From Echinococcus granulosus (Eukaryota > Platyhelminthes > Cestoda > Cyclophyllidea > Taeniidae): a stretch of DNA of 64,000 nt. A program made the translations under genes and the position numbers. Shown here in pieces: positions 13,169-25,100 of this stretch. The stretch is taken from the NCBI RefSeq assembly GCF_000524195.1, contig NW_020170415.1, positions 62,001 to 126,000 on the forward strand, in the 5' to 3' direction. The notes under the pieces were generated by a model that saw only the letters and a program-made list of their open reading frames with translations, did not search any database and had not been told where the DNA came from. Each line of letters begins with the position of its first letter. Position 1 is the first letter of the stretch.

Positions 13169-13367
13169 AATTCAGCCCCCGAGTGTTTCCTAAAGACGGA
13201 AGAATTCATAATGCTAGGGTGGAATATGCATTGCCGACCTACGGAAGGGTGGCGCCTACTGCCAGGGCCCAGAGGTCGAGTCGCCTGGTGGCAGCACAGT
13301 GGCGGAGCCTTAAGTGGCCTGCTACCTAAATCGAGAGTTAAACAAGTAAATAAAGAATTGCATTACA
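13169..13367 (+). repeat. solo LTR-like repeat of the TRIM-like family
   Basis: It carries the family landmarks in order: CTAAAGACGGAAGAA, TGCTAGGGTGGAATATGCATTG, GCCAGGGCCCAGAGG, GTGGCGGAGCCTTAAGTGGCC and GTTAAACAAGTAA, ending CATTACA. No internal region follows, so it is a solo repeat, as expected after recombination between the two ends of an element. Confidence 0.65.
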
Positions 13368-16300
13368 ATGACAAGGGACATTCCCAAAAGGGGATGTTGC
13401 CGAATCCAAAAGTTGATCTCATGGCAGGGAGAACTTAAGCCAATAGGAAAAAATGTCACTTCTTGAACCTCGCAGAGTAAAGTAGGAGGTGCAAATACCC
13501 ACTCAATGCATTGCTAGCCACATTGGTACTTAGAGGAGTGGAGTCTACCTGTGCTGGCCAAATGTAGGTCAAAAGGCCAAAATTGGGTGAGCCTCCATTT
13601 CCCGATTTATTGCATGAAGACAGAGCCAATAGAGGCGCAAACTGAGGAGAATATTGCGGTTATACACTTTGGTACTGACGAATTAGCGTGGACGCTCAAG
13701 GAGAGTGTGCGTTCATCCACTGGCTTTGGAATCACAGAGAATGATTTCCATGCATGTCTGGAGGAAAATGGGATCCCTTATTACAAAATCGTAGTTAATT
13801 TCTCGAATCACCGCAGTCAGGTAGTAAATAAAACAGAGAACACCTTGAAATGACGTTCTGCTGTGCTATCAAATCTATTATTTCTCCTCCCGTTTGGTCA
13901 AGTACTTGACGCAGATCAATTCAATTTCGTCTGCAACTTTGTGCGACCATTCAGTTTTCAAATGCTTCCAGAACTAATAAAAAACCTCCGTGAAGGGAAA
14001 AACTGTTAAATGTTTTAGACAACTTGTCTGCTAGACAGCAGAACTAACTCCCGAAAATTAGGATCCAACCACCAGTATTTACTCAGTCATCTTCCCAAAG
14101 ACTTAAAGGTCAAGCGATATCGACAATTTGTAAGAAATGCTATGCAAGACTCATGGAAGGAAGACTCAACTGCACCCAAAATTTTGTGGTAAGCCTACTA
14201 CCATCTCGGCAACCAGTTCCCAGATTCATGAACTTGATATAAGAGACAAGAAATGATAAACATGGTTTTCTTTCAGAGGTTTCGATCATGCCAGCCTTGT
14301 CACCTCATTGCAGTTTCGAGCAGGATAAGTGGACTTCTATGGACATGTTTCACCTCGTGATTTCAATTTGGACTTCCCCTTTAGTCGAGATCCTCATTAT
14401 TCCGAATCCAAGCGAAGGAGGAGCGAACTTTGTGACCCGTAGCCCAAGGACGCTCAGTAATACACAACCAAGTGGTCCTAATCCTGATGTGAGGTCACAG
14501 CACATTACGGCCGTGCGGGACGAGTTTATTTACGAAGCTACTTTTGCTACCATTTGGGATACTTCTGTTTATGCTCTCCACAACCTCGTTTTTGGAACCA
14601 AAGTACAAAAATACAAACTTTTGAGGTTTAGACCTCTAGAGCCAATTACAATTCGCAAGGGACATTTACTCGGAATAAACGGCTTGCCTTTACATAGCAT
14701 TAGTGATTTTTAAGCAGGAATTCTGCGAAGATTTTCTTCACGAACTGAACATCGTTGAAATCAGTGTCAGTTTCTTAACAGCATTTCTGAAACCGTCATA
14801 AACTTTCCCAAATTTAGTCACGTACTACAGAAGCCTCGGCACCACTTAGCCAAGGAGACCTAGGTGATACTGATCCGGTACAGCTGTCCAACTGTGGATG
14901 GATTACACTTTTCAAGTGTTTCCAAAACAAAAGAAATTACAGAGCTTCGAAGACTCAAATGCAGCCTGCATATTTTCAATGCATCTGGATAATCAGGCTA
15001 TGCAATCCATTTGCGTGGCGCCTGTTTAGCTGGACCATTATGGCGTCGGATAAACAACATCCTCCGCACGGGGATGTTTGTTTTCACCAAAGCCTTCATT
15101 GGAGTTGCGTTCGTGTGTTTCTGTGTTTGTGGGTGGAGCCAGATTAGCACAGTGGCGCCGGTCTCCGTCGTATCTATAAGTAACAGGAGGCATTGAATTT
15201 CGCCTCAAGAAGTTGCAGTTTTGTTCATTCACCTGACACCTCAATCCGAGAAGCAGTGGCCTTGGACACTTCGATGTTTGTAATTGGGGTTAAATGCAGG
15301 CCCCAGTGAGAGACGACCACTCGACCTCTTCCCAGTTGCATTTACACATTTTTCTGAATCGTTGCTTCCAGTAGTGTCACCTACTGCTGCCGCATTACGA
15401 GCTGGTGAGTTCGATTGTGGACTGCAGTGATTCCCTCTTTGCAGTGCATTGCCCTACTTTGTCCCTTTAGACCCTCCTTCTGTTATTCTGAAGAGTCCCA
15501 AACCGAGGGAACTTGGAGATAGAGGTGCCGTTGGTATTGCTTAAGTCAAATAAAACCGACGCGGAGGTCACAATGGGGAAGGCGTGGTGCCTGTCAATGG
15601 CTGAGTGAGTCATTTGTGTCCCATTGGGACACTGACATATTCTCCCACAGAATGACATTTCCTTTAATTACGGCTTTGAGCACTGCGATTTGTTACTCAC
15701 CCACAGTCCGGCCTCCACGAAGGCACGATAGAGCTCCCACCAACCTGCCTTTGCGGCTAATCTCACAATCCCTCTGTACGTCGATTGTCAAGCCATCACA
15801 CTCCCTTACTTCTCCGGGGGTAACGCCAAAATCAACGGATACATTACCATAGCTTATCCTAAACCAGCCCTACAGTGACTATCGCAAGCGCAAATAGTTG
15901 CTTTCTGGCAACATATTTAAAAATTAAAAAGCGCAGGATTTTTATTTCTCTTTCCTACTCTTTGTATCGAAAAAATGCATTAAGGAATGTAATAAATTTA
16001 GACTATTGCTTCAATGGAAGGAAGGTGATGCACGGGAAACACGTCTGCTTTTTACATTCATTGAAACTCATTTTGCGGTAAAGAGAGAAGCAGCGAGTGC
16101 GAGTGCTTAAAAGTGTCCAGTGGGGTTGTAGAGAAAAAAAGAAGGCGACTCCAGCATAACTAACAGCCTAATTTCTGATTATTCCAGAAACACCTCTCCA
16201 CGCAGATAGTCAGATTATTCGAGGACTGTGGAAGGGGCTGTAAAATCACTTTCGCCGTCTGAAAAATGGGATACAAATGGGAAGAAGATAATGCATAATT

Positions 16301-17175
16301 TATTTTACGACGGGGCTGAACTAGTTTACTGGGTTGGCAATGGAGGAATTTGCTAAAAACGAATTTACTTTTTTTTTATGGCGCTGTTGAACTGAACGGG
16401 GTCAACTGTCATCCCGTTTAAATGTTCAGTTTCCAAACTTCCTCACAGAAGAAGTGAAAAAGCCGATATGCTCTCAAAAATTTCAAAAATGTTGATGTGA
16501 TATGGTTTTCTTTAGAGGTAAGCAATTGTACTCGGATTTAGAAGAAGACTATCAACATACTACTTAATTGTCACAGGTGTTGTTACGATAGGCTGAACCA
16601 AGGCCAGAATAATTTGTGCCCCTTGGTTCAAGTGGCGATTAACAGAAAACGGGTAATTTGATAAGGATGAGATGAGCAGTACAAGCGGAGTTTTTGGTGT
16701 GGGAGGCAGATTTTCCAAAGGCGCCTATCATCAAAATCAATCAAGTAATCGAGGGAATTCGCTCAGCTTGTGTCAAAACAGCACTTCCCATTTATCGAAG
16801 TGCTTCATTCCACCTGGCTTTTTAATGGCACATTTAATTCAAAAACAGCTTCCATCTGTAAAAATACTTTTGAATCTCTTGCGGCTTCATTCCGTAGAGA
16901 AAGTAACTTTGCTTCATATCACCAAACGGAGATCTGCACATAGCTCAAAGGAATGACTGACGGCAAGTAATTAGAAAGAAGATACTTCTGAGAGTTAAAG
17001 AGGAATTGCATGCATTCTAAGACCACCTTGGTGATGAAAGTGGAATTGCCCACCAAAGTACTGCATTATAGCCATCTCAACTCTGGTGGGCAGAAGTGAT
17101 CATTAAACAAGGAGTCAAGATGAGAGGATGAAGGATGCATAGGACTGTATGAAATATACATTTGATCGATGAGGT
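13368..17175. other. intergenic DNA, no supported gene
   Basis: The longest frame is 141 codons (14288-14713, plus). It has no recognised domain and no neighbouring exon-like segments, so I do not call it a gene. No RNA gene or clear repeat was found in this stretch. Confidence 0.45.
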
Positions 17176-18250
17176 TGTAGCGCCCTAAGACTTCCTTGAA
17201 GACGAAAAAAGTCATAATACTAAGGGAGAATATGCATCGGCGACATGGAGAAGGGGCTGAAGGGCTACTGGCATACCTCGAAGGCCATTCCGCCCTGCAG
17301 AAGCACAAAGGTGGAGCTTTAAGTGCCTGCGTAACAAAAATGCAGTGTGAAACAAGTAATCAAAGCATTACATAGCCCCCCCTCTCCGTTTGAGCTTCTG
17401 CGCCTACAATTCCCTTGGTCAACCTCCCCCCTTTGACCATTAAAAAATAGTTAATGCTGTAAGGAAAAGCACCCACGAACCATCGGATTCGCACGCAACT
17501 GAGAAGGTATTTGATCACAATGTCACTGTGCCCTCTCGGCAATTCCACTGGATCTGATAAAAAGGCTGGCTATTTCATATGTGCGTCGTTATTGGTAGGA
17601 ACACAGGCCCAAAAGCAGAGTCATTTAAGGACGGGATTTAATATAGTTTCGTGGGGACAAGGTGTCGCGTCTATTCCCTCTTGCTACTTTGTTCTCACCT
17701 CAGTGCTGTCCAGCCATACCTACTTAGGTTCTATCCAGTTAGGGAAGTGGTGGAGGAGGTATCGCGCGTACACTTCATTGGCAACTTCATAGCGGTACCG
17801 TGGACAGTTTTGTAGCGAACTTTTCCCGATGTTCCGCGGTCACGGTTGCTGTCGCCTCAGTTGCTAGTAGCATTCCTGCAGAATGCGGGACTAGGATATT
17901 TGCTGAGAGGAAAGGTTATTTTCAATCCATCTGTTAAAGGTCGTCACCAATTCTTTCATCCACAGCATATAGCCTCCTTTCAGCACGCTAAGGTCTATTA
18001 CTCAGCTGTAGAAATTAGGGTATTTACCCCTTAGAATGGGGTTCACTTTCTGTTGCCACAAATGTAGCGCACTGAGGCTTCTCCGAAGACAAAAGAAGAC
18101 AATACTAGGCCAGAATATGTATTGGCAACACGGCGAGGGAGCTGAGGGGCTACTTGCAAGGTATGGAGGCCATGCCGCTCAGAGGAAGTACAAAGGCGGG
18201 GCCTTTAGTGCCCCGTCACCAAAACTGACAGAAAAACAACCAGTTTACCA
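17176..18250 (+). mobile_element. TRIM-like element with both terminal repeats (reference copy)
   Basis: This is the clearest copy. The 5' repeat, 17176-17372 (197 bp), begins TGTAGCGCCCTAAGACTTCC and ends AAAGCATTACA. The 3' repeat, about 18063-18250, begins TGTAGCGCACTGAGGC. The TG...CA ends and direct orientation fit LTRs. The internal region of about 690 bp begins TAGCCCCCCCTCTCCG. A 93-codon frame at 17511-17792 covers part of it, but the same region is not open in the other copies. The element is non-autonomous and presumably depends on an LTR retrotransposon elsewhere for its enzymes. Confidence 0.7.
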
Positions 18251-21200
18251 GGTGGTACTCTGATTATCTGAAATATTTCTCAAACCCACTAAAAGTATCA
18301 TCTATATTTGCTCTAAAAAGTAGTTTCATTTTCGTTTTTGTGGTTTAATGATCCCGCAATTTTTGGATGCTTGCAAATCGAGTGTGTGTTTGTCAATCAA
18401 ACTGATAAACCAGTCAAACTAAAGTATTTAAATTCGGTCACCACAATAGACGCATGCCCTTATTTCTTTCGGACCTATGATCAGTAGCCTACTAATTGTC
18501 CGATTACGGAGGTGGAAACTAAGTTCCTAATAGTGTCCAAAATGTCCAGCTACCCAGGAAATAACACCGACTCTACTAGATTAGGACTTTCTGCAACCAA
18601 CCGGACAAAAGAATACGTTGGAGTACATCTCCCTGGCTTATTTTAAACAGCTTTAAAGGCAAATCACCGAACCCTCGTGTTTATAAAAATCCCAGTCTGT
18701 TTTGTGGTTTCACTGAATAAACAAACCGTGTTTATATTTCCAAGGCATTTTAAATGCATCATAGGTACCACAATTTAGAAATTCTCCAAAATTTTTTTGT
18801 GAATTTGCGTGACTCTACACAGGCTCAAGAGATGTCCCAGGTTCGCAGCCCTCAGCAGCAACTACCACGTCAGATTTTACTAAATGATCATTTGTGGTTG
18901 CATTAACACCTCGACTTCGGTGTGGCATCGCAATCCACCTTGTTTATGTCAAACGGCGACTACCTTAACATAAACAAAGCACAGTTTGGTGGTTAGGTCA
19001 AAATTTCGGGCTCACATTCACCGTGGAAGGTACAACTATTGGCGGCCTCCGTAAGCACAAAAATTAGCCCATTTTTGAGGGGTCAGCGCGATCCATTACT
19101 GCAAATTGCCCACAAGTTATCTCCAATCTGTAGTGCGCCTTGAAAAACCAGTTATTGCCTTAGTGTCAGCAAAGAAATTGAGTGAATTTCCTAACAGATG
19201 TGTCGAGAAAAAGCAAAAAACAGCCTGCAGGCTTTACCGAAGCAGTGAAACTGTATCGAGAAATGATTTTTTCAGTAAAGTCAGCGTGAGGAATGTTGGG
19301 TTATTCTACGTTGCGAAGCTACAGCCAGAGCATTCTTTTTTCGCCGTTCCCGCTCAAAAAACCGATTACGGAAGCCATCTAGAAACTCACAGCACTTATC
19401 AACCAGGTGCGAAGTTCCCATCTGGCGAAAATTTCTGACGGTCCTGTTTTGAATCACAGGGCCACAGGGCTAAATAACATGAGCGAATTTGGGACCAGAC
19501 GGTGTCCAAGGCAGTGACAAATGGTTCTCCCAGGTATTTATGACCTAAGACGTTCAAAAGTAACCAACATATTTTCCAACTTCCGCCATCATGCCAAGTG
19601 AAGAGATAGCAAGCTCCAAAAGAGAATTGTTAATAATTTCGTGCTGGCATGGTTTCAGTGGATAGCGAAAAGTGGCAACCAGAGAAAAATTGAGGAAATC
19701 CGTAAGCACAAAACAGGGATACAGAATCCCTTTCGGAGCGACTTATGACCAAGGGAAAGCATGCTTTGGTGCCCAAAGCAGGACCGCAGATCTGCGCACT
19801 TGAATGGGAAGTAGATGAGATTATTCGTGCGCGGCGACACCTTGAATTCGTGAAATGAGGAACCAAAAGAATTATTAAAACTGCAGAGGCATATCAATTT
19901 AATGGAGCCGGATCACCAGGAGCGAAGACCTTTAGATATCCAGGTCTAGTCACATTCATATGCTTTGCAATGCATTTTCCTGCCAGTTTCAAGTCACATT
20001 ATACGTTGGAGCGCTACAGTGAGAGACTTGCAAAGGATAGAGTTAAACAGTCCTTGATAGTCCGAATCACTCACCAGGGTTCACAATCCACTTCCTATCA
20101 TCTGGTGCTTTCTTGTCTTCCAAGTATTCGAATTCTATTTTCAGCTAATACGTCCGAACTGGAAATCAAGTCGACTTAGATGCTTCAAGATTCAACAAAT
20201 CACTTTAAAGATCTCAGTAGGAGAAACTTGTCATTGTTCTCCCGAAAGTGGGGAAGGAGGAGCGAACCACTCCGAAAGTGGTGAACCAAGTCAACCCGAA
20301 AATCGTGCCAATCGGAAAGCATTGATCGTTCGCATCAAGAAGAATAGTAAGGTTCGGTCTACGGACATATGAATAGTTGATACGGCTAGATTTATATCCC
20401 GCATGGCATTACTCGCAGATTCATGTGAGAGTTAACAAATAGTGGCGATTTATCATCCTCGGCGGCCAAAAAGGTACTTTGTGCTTCCAGTGTTTCCCAT
20501 GACCTAGAAGATATGCTTGCTCCTCAAGTAGAGGAAGCGAAAACTACTTCTTTCCTGTCTTCCTCTCCCAATTATCGCCAGTGGCGCGTTGAAGTGCAAC
20601 GAACAGAGATTAGGTAGTGGGGCAACAAAGAGACCACGTAGCAATAATAACGCACCTCGAGCCCTGACATAGAGGAGCCATAACACGCCATTTGAGAGGA
20701 CCCACGAGACTATGCATATTAACCTCAAAAACAGCAGAGCCGTGGAATTACAAAAAAAGATCTTTTCAGAGACAGTGTCGTTCTGAGAGGGTACAAAAGA
20801 CGACCAGTTCCCATGTCTTACAAGATGGTCTGGGCAGCAGCAGCGTCTGTTAAACGGGAAGTTGAAGCCGACTTCATTTGAGAGGAAGTAGAGGCAGATG
20901 GGGTACTTGTCAGTTCCAAACAGCGCTTTAAAATGAGATCCTTCGACAGATTTGGGCCAGCCGAGTCCTTTGGGAAAACAATCGAAAATCAAATGTGAAA
21001 TTGGTGTTCAAGTTAAAACGGGATTTCGGATTCCCCGACCTTTTCAAAGTGGCAAGGCACTGAAACATTACATATACCAAGTGCATCCTTACTACCCGAC
21101 AAACACGTTCAGATTCGACCAATCCAAATGGCGGAAAAAAGTAGTGGTGAATGCGTGCATGGGATAGCGTGAGTGATAAACAAAGAGGTAGAATCTGAAG

Positions 21201-22150
21201 CCGTGGCTATCTACTTGCAAGGAAGACTTTAAGCACGATACTATGATGAGACACACATTCACTCCGCTGTAGCCCCGCTTTCAGCACAGGGCATTCAATT
21301 CGGTTCTTGAAAGGCCTGATCCCGGATACCAAATGCGTAAACAGTCGCTGAAATGCATAAAAGACTATTCTTCCTGCGGAAACGGTAAACAATATCACGC
21401 ACAAACATGTGAAGTTTCGAAGGGATGATTTAGCATGGGGACCCTGGGACGATTGAGCCGTACTGGCAAAGCCTTGGGAGGTGTAGGCTAAACGCTAGGA
21501 TAGGGGCATAAACATGCCAGAAAATTATGCTGCAAAAAGCAAACAATTTGCCCTCCTTGAAATGAAAGGTCGAAAGCCTTATTCGATTTAAATATGATTA
21601 ATGGGGAGAAATGTGTTAAATATGTTTATAGGTTCACGTAAATAAAATTTGACTGCAATCAAAGGTGACCTAGAAAAGCCACCCAGTGTTGATGAAAGCA
21701 GTGCGCGCGACCTCAGTTTAATCACGACAACCTTTGGGGCTTCATGACGAACCTCATTACACTTCATTGCCGATGTGTTTACATTCCAAAATTGAAAACA
21801 AAATCTAAATTAAATTAGAAGTTGTAAACCCATCTGATTCAAGTTCTCCGTCCCGCATAAAAGTTTTGGGGTCTCCTCCACACACCAGGGCTGAGAGGTG
21901 CGAATAGGCCAATATTTGCCGGTTTTCAAAAGGCATGTTACGTAGTTCAAGTAAAACTTCGAAGTTCAAAATGCAGGAAACCTTGTTCAGCAAAACCGTA
22001 CAGCCAGAAGTTGGAGCTTCAGTTGTAAGTTCACTGTGTCAGCTTAGAATAGGCCGTCACGTCTTCCACTTTTTTTCATTCCCCTGGCTGACAGATTGGC
22101 AAAAAGACATGCTGTCATGATTCTCTCGAAAAATCAAGTATCAGTATCAT
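18251..22150. other. intergenic DNA between repeat element and CABIN1 3' end
   Basis: Several frames of 60-162 codons occur, the longest on the minus strand at 20504-20992 (162 codons). None shows a known motif, splice context or codon pattern that would support a gene. The 3' UTR of CABIN1 should lie just below 22151; I saw no convincing poly(A) signal close by. Confidence 0.4.
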
Positions 22151-25100
22151 TCACCGCTCATTTGGCTTTTCAAGAGATTCATGAAATATTCTGCAACATA
22201 ATGTTGCGAACGGATTCGTTGAAAGTAATTCGCTCATGTAGTGGTTACCACCGAAAAGCGAGCCGATGTAAAAGACGTCCGAAGGAACTTGTCCAAAGGC
22301 ATTTTTGGATAATTTGATTGAGCTATTTACGGCATACTCATAATCACGCAGAGAACACAAACAGCCAAAAACACGCACGAGGAGGTGGACCGGAAAGCCG
22401 AAGAAGGAAGAGCTTACCCAAGCCGCAGGACACAGTTCGTAGGCTTGTGCAAGCAGTTCAGCAAAGCACGGCGCAACGTCAGTAGAGCGCGCTTCCTCCG
22501 TTCGCTCCTCCTCTGCCTCCACGCACTCCACTGAAGAATGCGGCTGAGACGATGGTGGTGGAGTCTGAGAGGCGCTGGCAGCGGCAGCGGCTGCAGCAGC
22601 AGCAGAAGCACGCGACTGCGCAAACGAGTGTAGCCGATAGATTTGTTGTAGTGTCTCCACGCTTACTTCACTCCATCCACCGCTCGTTTCCTGCTGCTGC
22701 ACCCGTTCTTGTTGCCGCAACAACCACAAACGCAGAGTTGGGTGGATTAGGCTGAAGGCCCGACGTGCCAGAAAGACACGGTCGCCCTCACTCAGAAAGC
22801 CACGTCTAAGAAAGCCCAAAACACCAACTCATCCCAAGGAGAATAGAATACACATTCAAGGAGGGCAAACTTGCTTGTCTTCGGGTGGTTGTTTGCGAAG
22901 CTGGTGGAAAACTTGCAGCATACGAGTCCAGTCGCCGCGTTTGTTGAGCACCTCCAGCACCATCAAAGTGGAGCGGTACATATGCGATGCAAAACTGCCG
23001 CTACGGTCGATATCCGCCGTGGGAATTCGCCAAACACCCTTCGATATAACAGAAAATGGGCAGAGATTCTACGTCAATGGCTTTATTTGAGAGGAATTTT
23101 TGACTCAGAGCCTGATTGTATTCTTTTGAAGAACATCCTTTGGCTACACATATGTCACTTTCTCCATCCGTTTTAAATCCACTTTCTGCCATCCTGATGA
23201 AAGGATGTGACTTTGAGGGTCTGACGCGTTCATCAGTAAAAGTGCAGTTTACCGGATCGGTGGCTAAACTTCCAATTTACGGCATTTCCAGACCCAAAAT
23301 CAAATGCAGAAACCCACAGTTTCTGATTCGACGAAATTCACTCTCCAGTGTGCCCACTAGAATTGCGACTACTGCGCGTTTCCAGACAACGATCCCTTAC
23401 TGTGTAGGCTTATATAAAGACAAGTCGGTTTCCATCAATGATGGCACCTTGATTTACGGGTAATTTTCTTTTTAGGGGCCTTTCTTTACCACCGTTTCTC
23501 AATCTTGTCCCGTTCTCTTGCAGACATACTTCAAGGCCAGTAAAAGAATGTAATTTCAAGGATCTAAAAAGTACCCTCATAGAATAGCAAGTTATCGCGT
23601 GCAGCTCCACATTTAACTATTTTAAGGTAGCATGATCCTAATTAACAGCTCACTGCTGCCTTTGGAAAACTAGATCAAGAGTACAATAACCCTGGATTCA
23701 AAAAGCATTATACCTGATTAAACCTCCATCACTACCATTTCAATTCACTGCATCATCTTCTACCTATTTTATTTTTTCGAGACATAGTACATGTCTGTGC
23801 TCACTTCCTTATAAGACGGCATATTTTAGGACAAAGTAGAGTCGAACTTACATGAAAGAAATTGCTCTGACGTCTATCTTTGAACAAGCCGCCGTACTCA
23901 ACTTTAGTTACATGATCAAACGGCCCCATCAGTATTGCCATGGCTTTGTCCAGATCCTTCAAAAGCCAACCAATAAATAGGGAAGAGGTGAAACTTCTCG
24001 ATGTTGACAATTAATTAAACGCAAGCACTGGACCTACCTGCATTGAGGGTTGGTTCAGATAGAGGTGGGCTAAACGGTACATCGATTTGTAGTGCAATGG
24101 CAACCGACGCAGAACTAACTCCAGCGCCTCCCGACAGTACTCCACACACTTTTTCCACAGATCTTAAAAATATTAATTATGCTGTGTTTAAACCTACCTA
24201 AATCAGAAATTGAAGCAAAAGATGGCCGCGAGACAACCTCCACTGTGACCTCGGCATCGCTCTGCGGAGGGGAGGAAGTGGGAGCTTCCACAGAGGTGTC
24301 AAGGGCGCCACCGCTAACACTACAGCCACCAATAACACCCTCTAGTCTTGTCACCTTCGCCGGCGGCTCTGGCATCAAAGAGGGCCGCTTCCGGCTTCGA
24401 ATCTTTCCTCTTTGTGGAGAAAAAGGAGATTCGCATAATTAGCCATACTTATAATTAATAAGTAGAAAACCAAGCAGGTCGTACGAGGCTTTAGCGGGTT
24501 CCGTAACGAATGCTGACTGAGTCAGGGAGTAGAGAGCTTCGCAGATCTGCCGCAGAGGCAGAGGGGATGGTGAGGAGGGTTCGGGTTCACCGGCTGCAAG
24601 AAGGACCTTCAAAATGAAGGCGTGGGTGCGGTAGAACACCTCAATAGACTCCACTGCGAGGTGGGGCAACTTGTTGTAGACAATGATCTTCTTTGGGTAC
24701 TTGGCACCCGCCGCACGCAAGATATTAGCAGTGCGCTGGTAGTTGTTCAGCACACGCAGCACCCATTCGGAGCGAGTTTCTAGGAATGACAAAGGTTGAA
24801 ATGGCTTTCCGGACCGGAGGTATGCTATATAACCAAGTTAGGAATCTTCGCTTCACGTTAACCAGTTGCTCGCTATATATGACAGAAACGATTGCTAGAA
24901 CGAAAAAATACTGCAAACTGGTGGAAGCTTAAAAGGATAGACTTGATTCAATTAATCGCTTTGAAAAGGCAATAACACACTGAAAGAAAAAATTCAGCCA
25001 AGCGTGGTGAGAATAGTATTCCTCTTTTGGGAAATTTCAATTTAAGGTTGGGGTAAGGTAAAGATAGAGGGATATGGTAGTGACTGCAGATCCAGCTAAG

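Noticed and set aside
14288..14713. 141-codon open frame on the plus strand
   Set aside because: No recognised domain and no exon-like neighbours; could be a decayed repeat.
20504..20992. 162-codon open frame on the minus strand
   Set aside because: It is the longest intergenic frame, but it has no known motif, no homologous exon nearby and an arbitrary composition; chance length is plausible in 20 kb of noncoding DNA.
22552..22755. Plus-strand frame opposite CABIN1 last exon, and similar frames at 24179-24442, 31304-31746 and 51533-51886
   Set aside because: These are antisense shadows of coding exons recognised on the minus strand.
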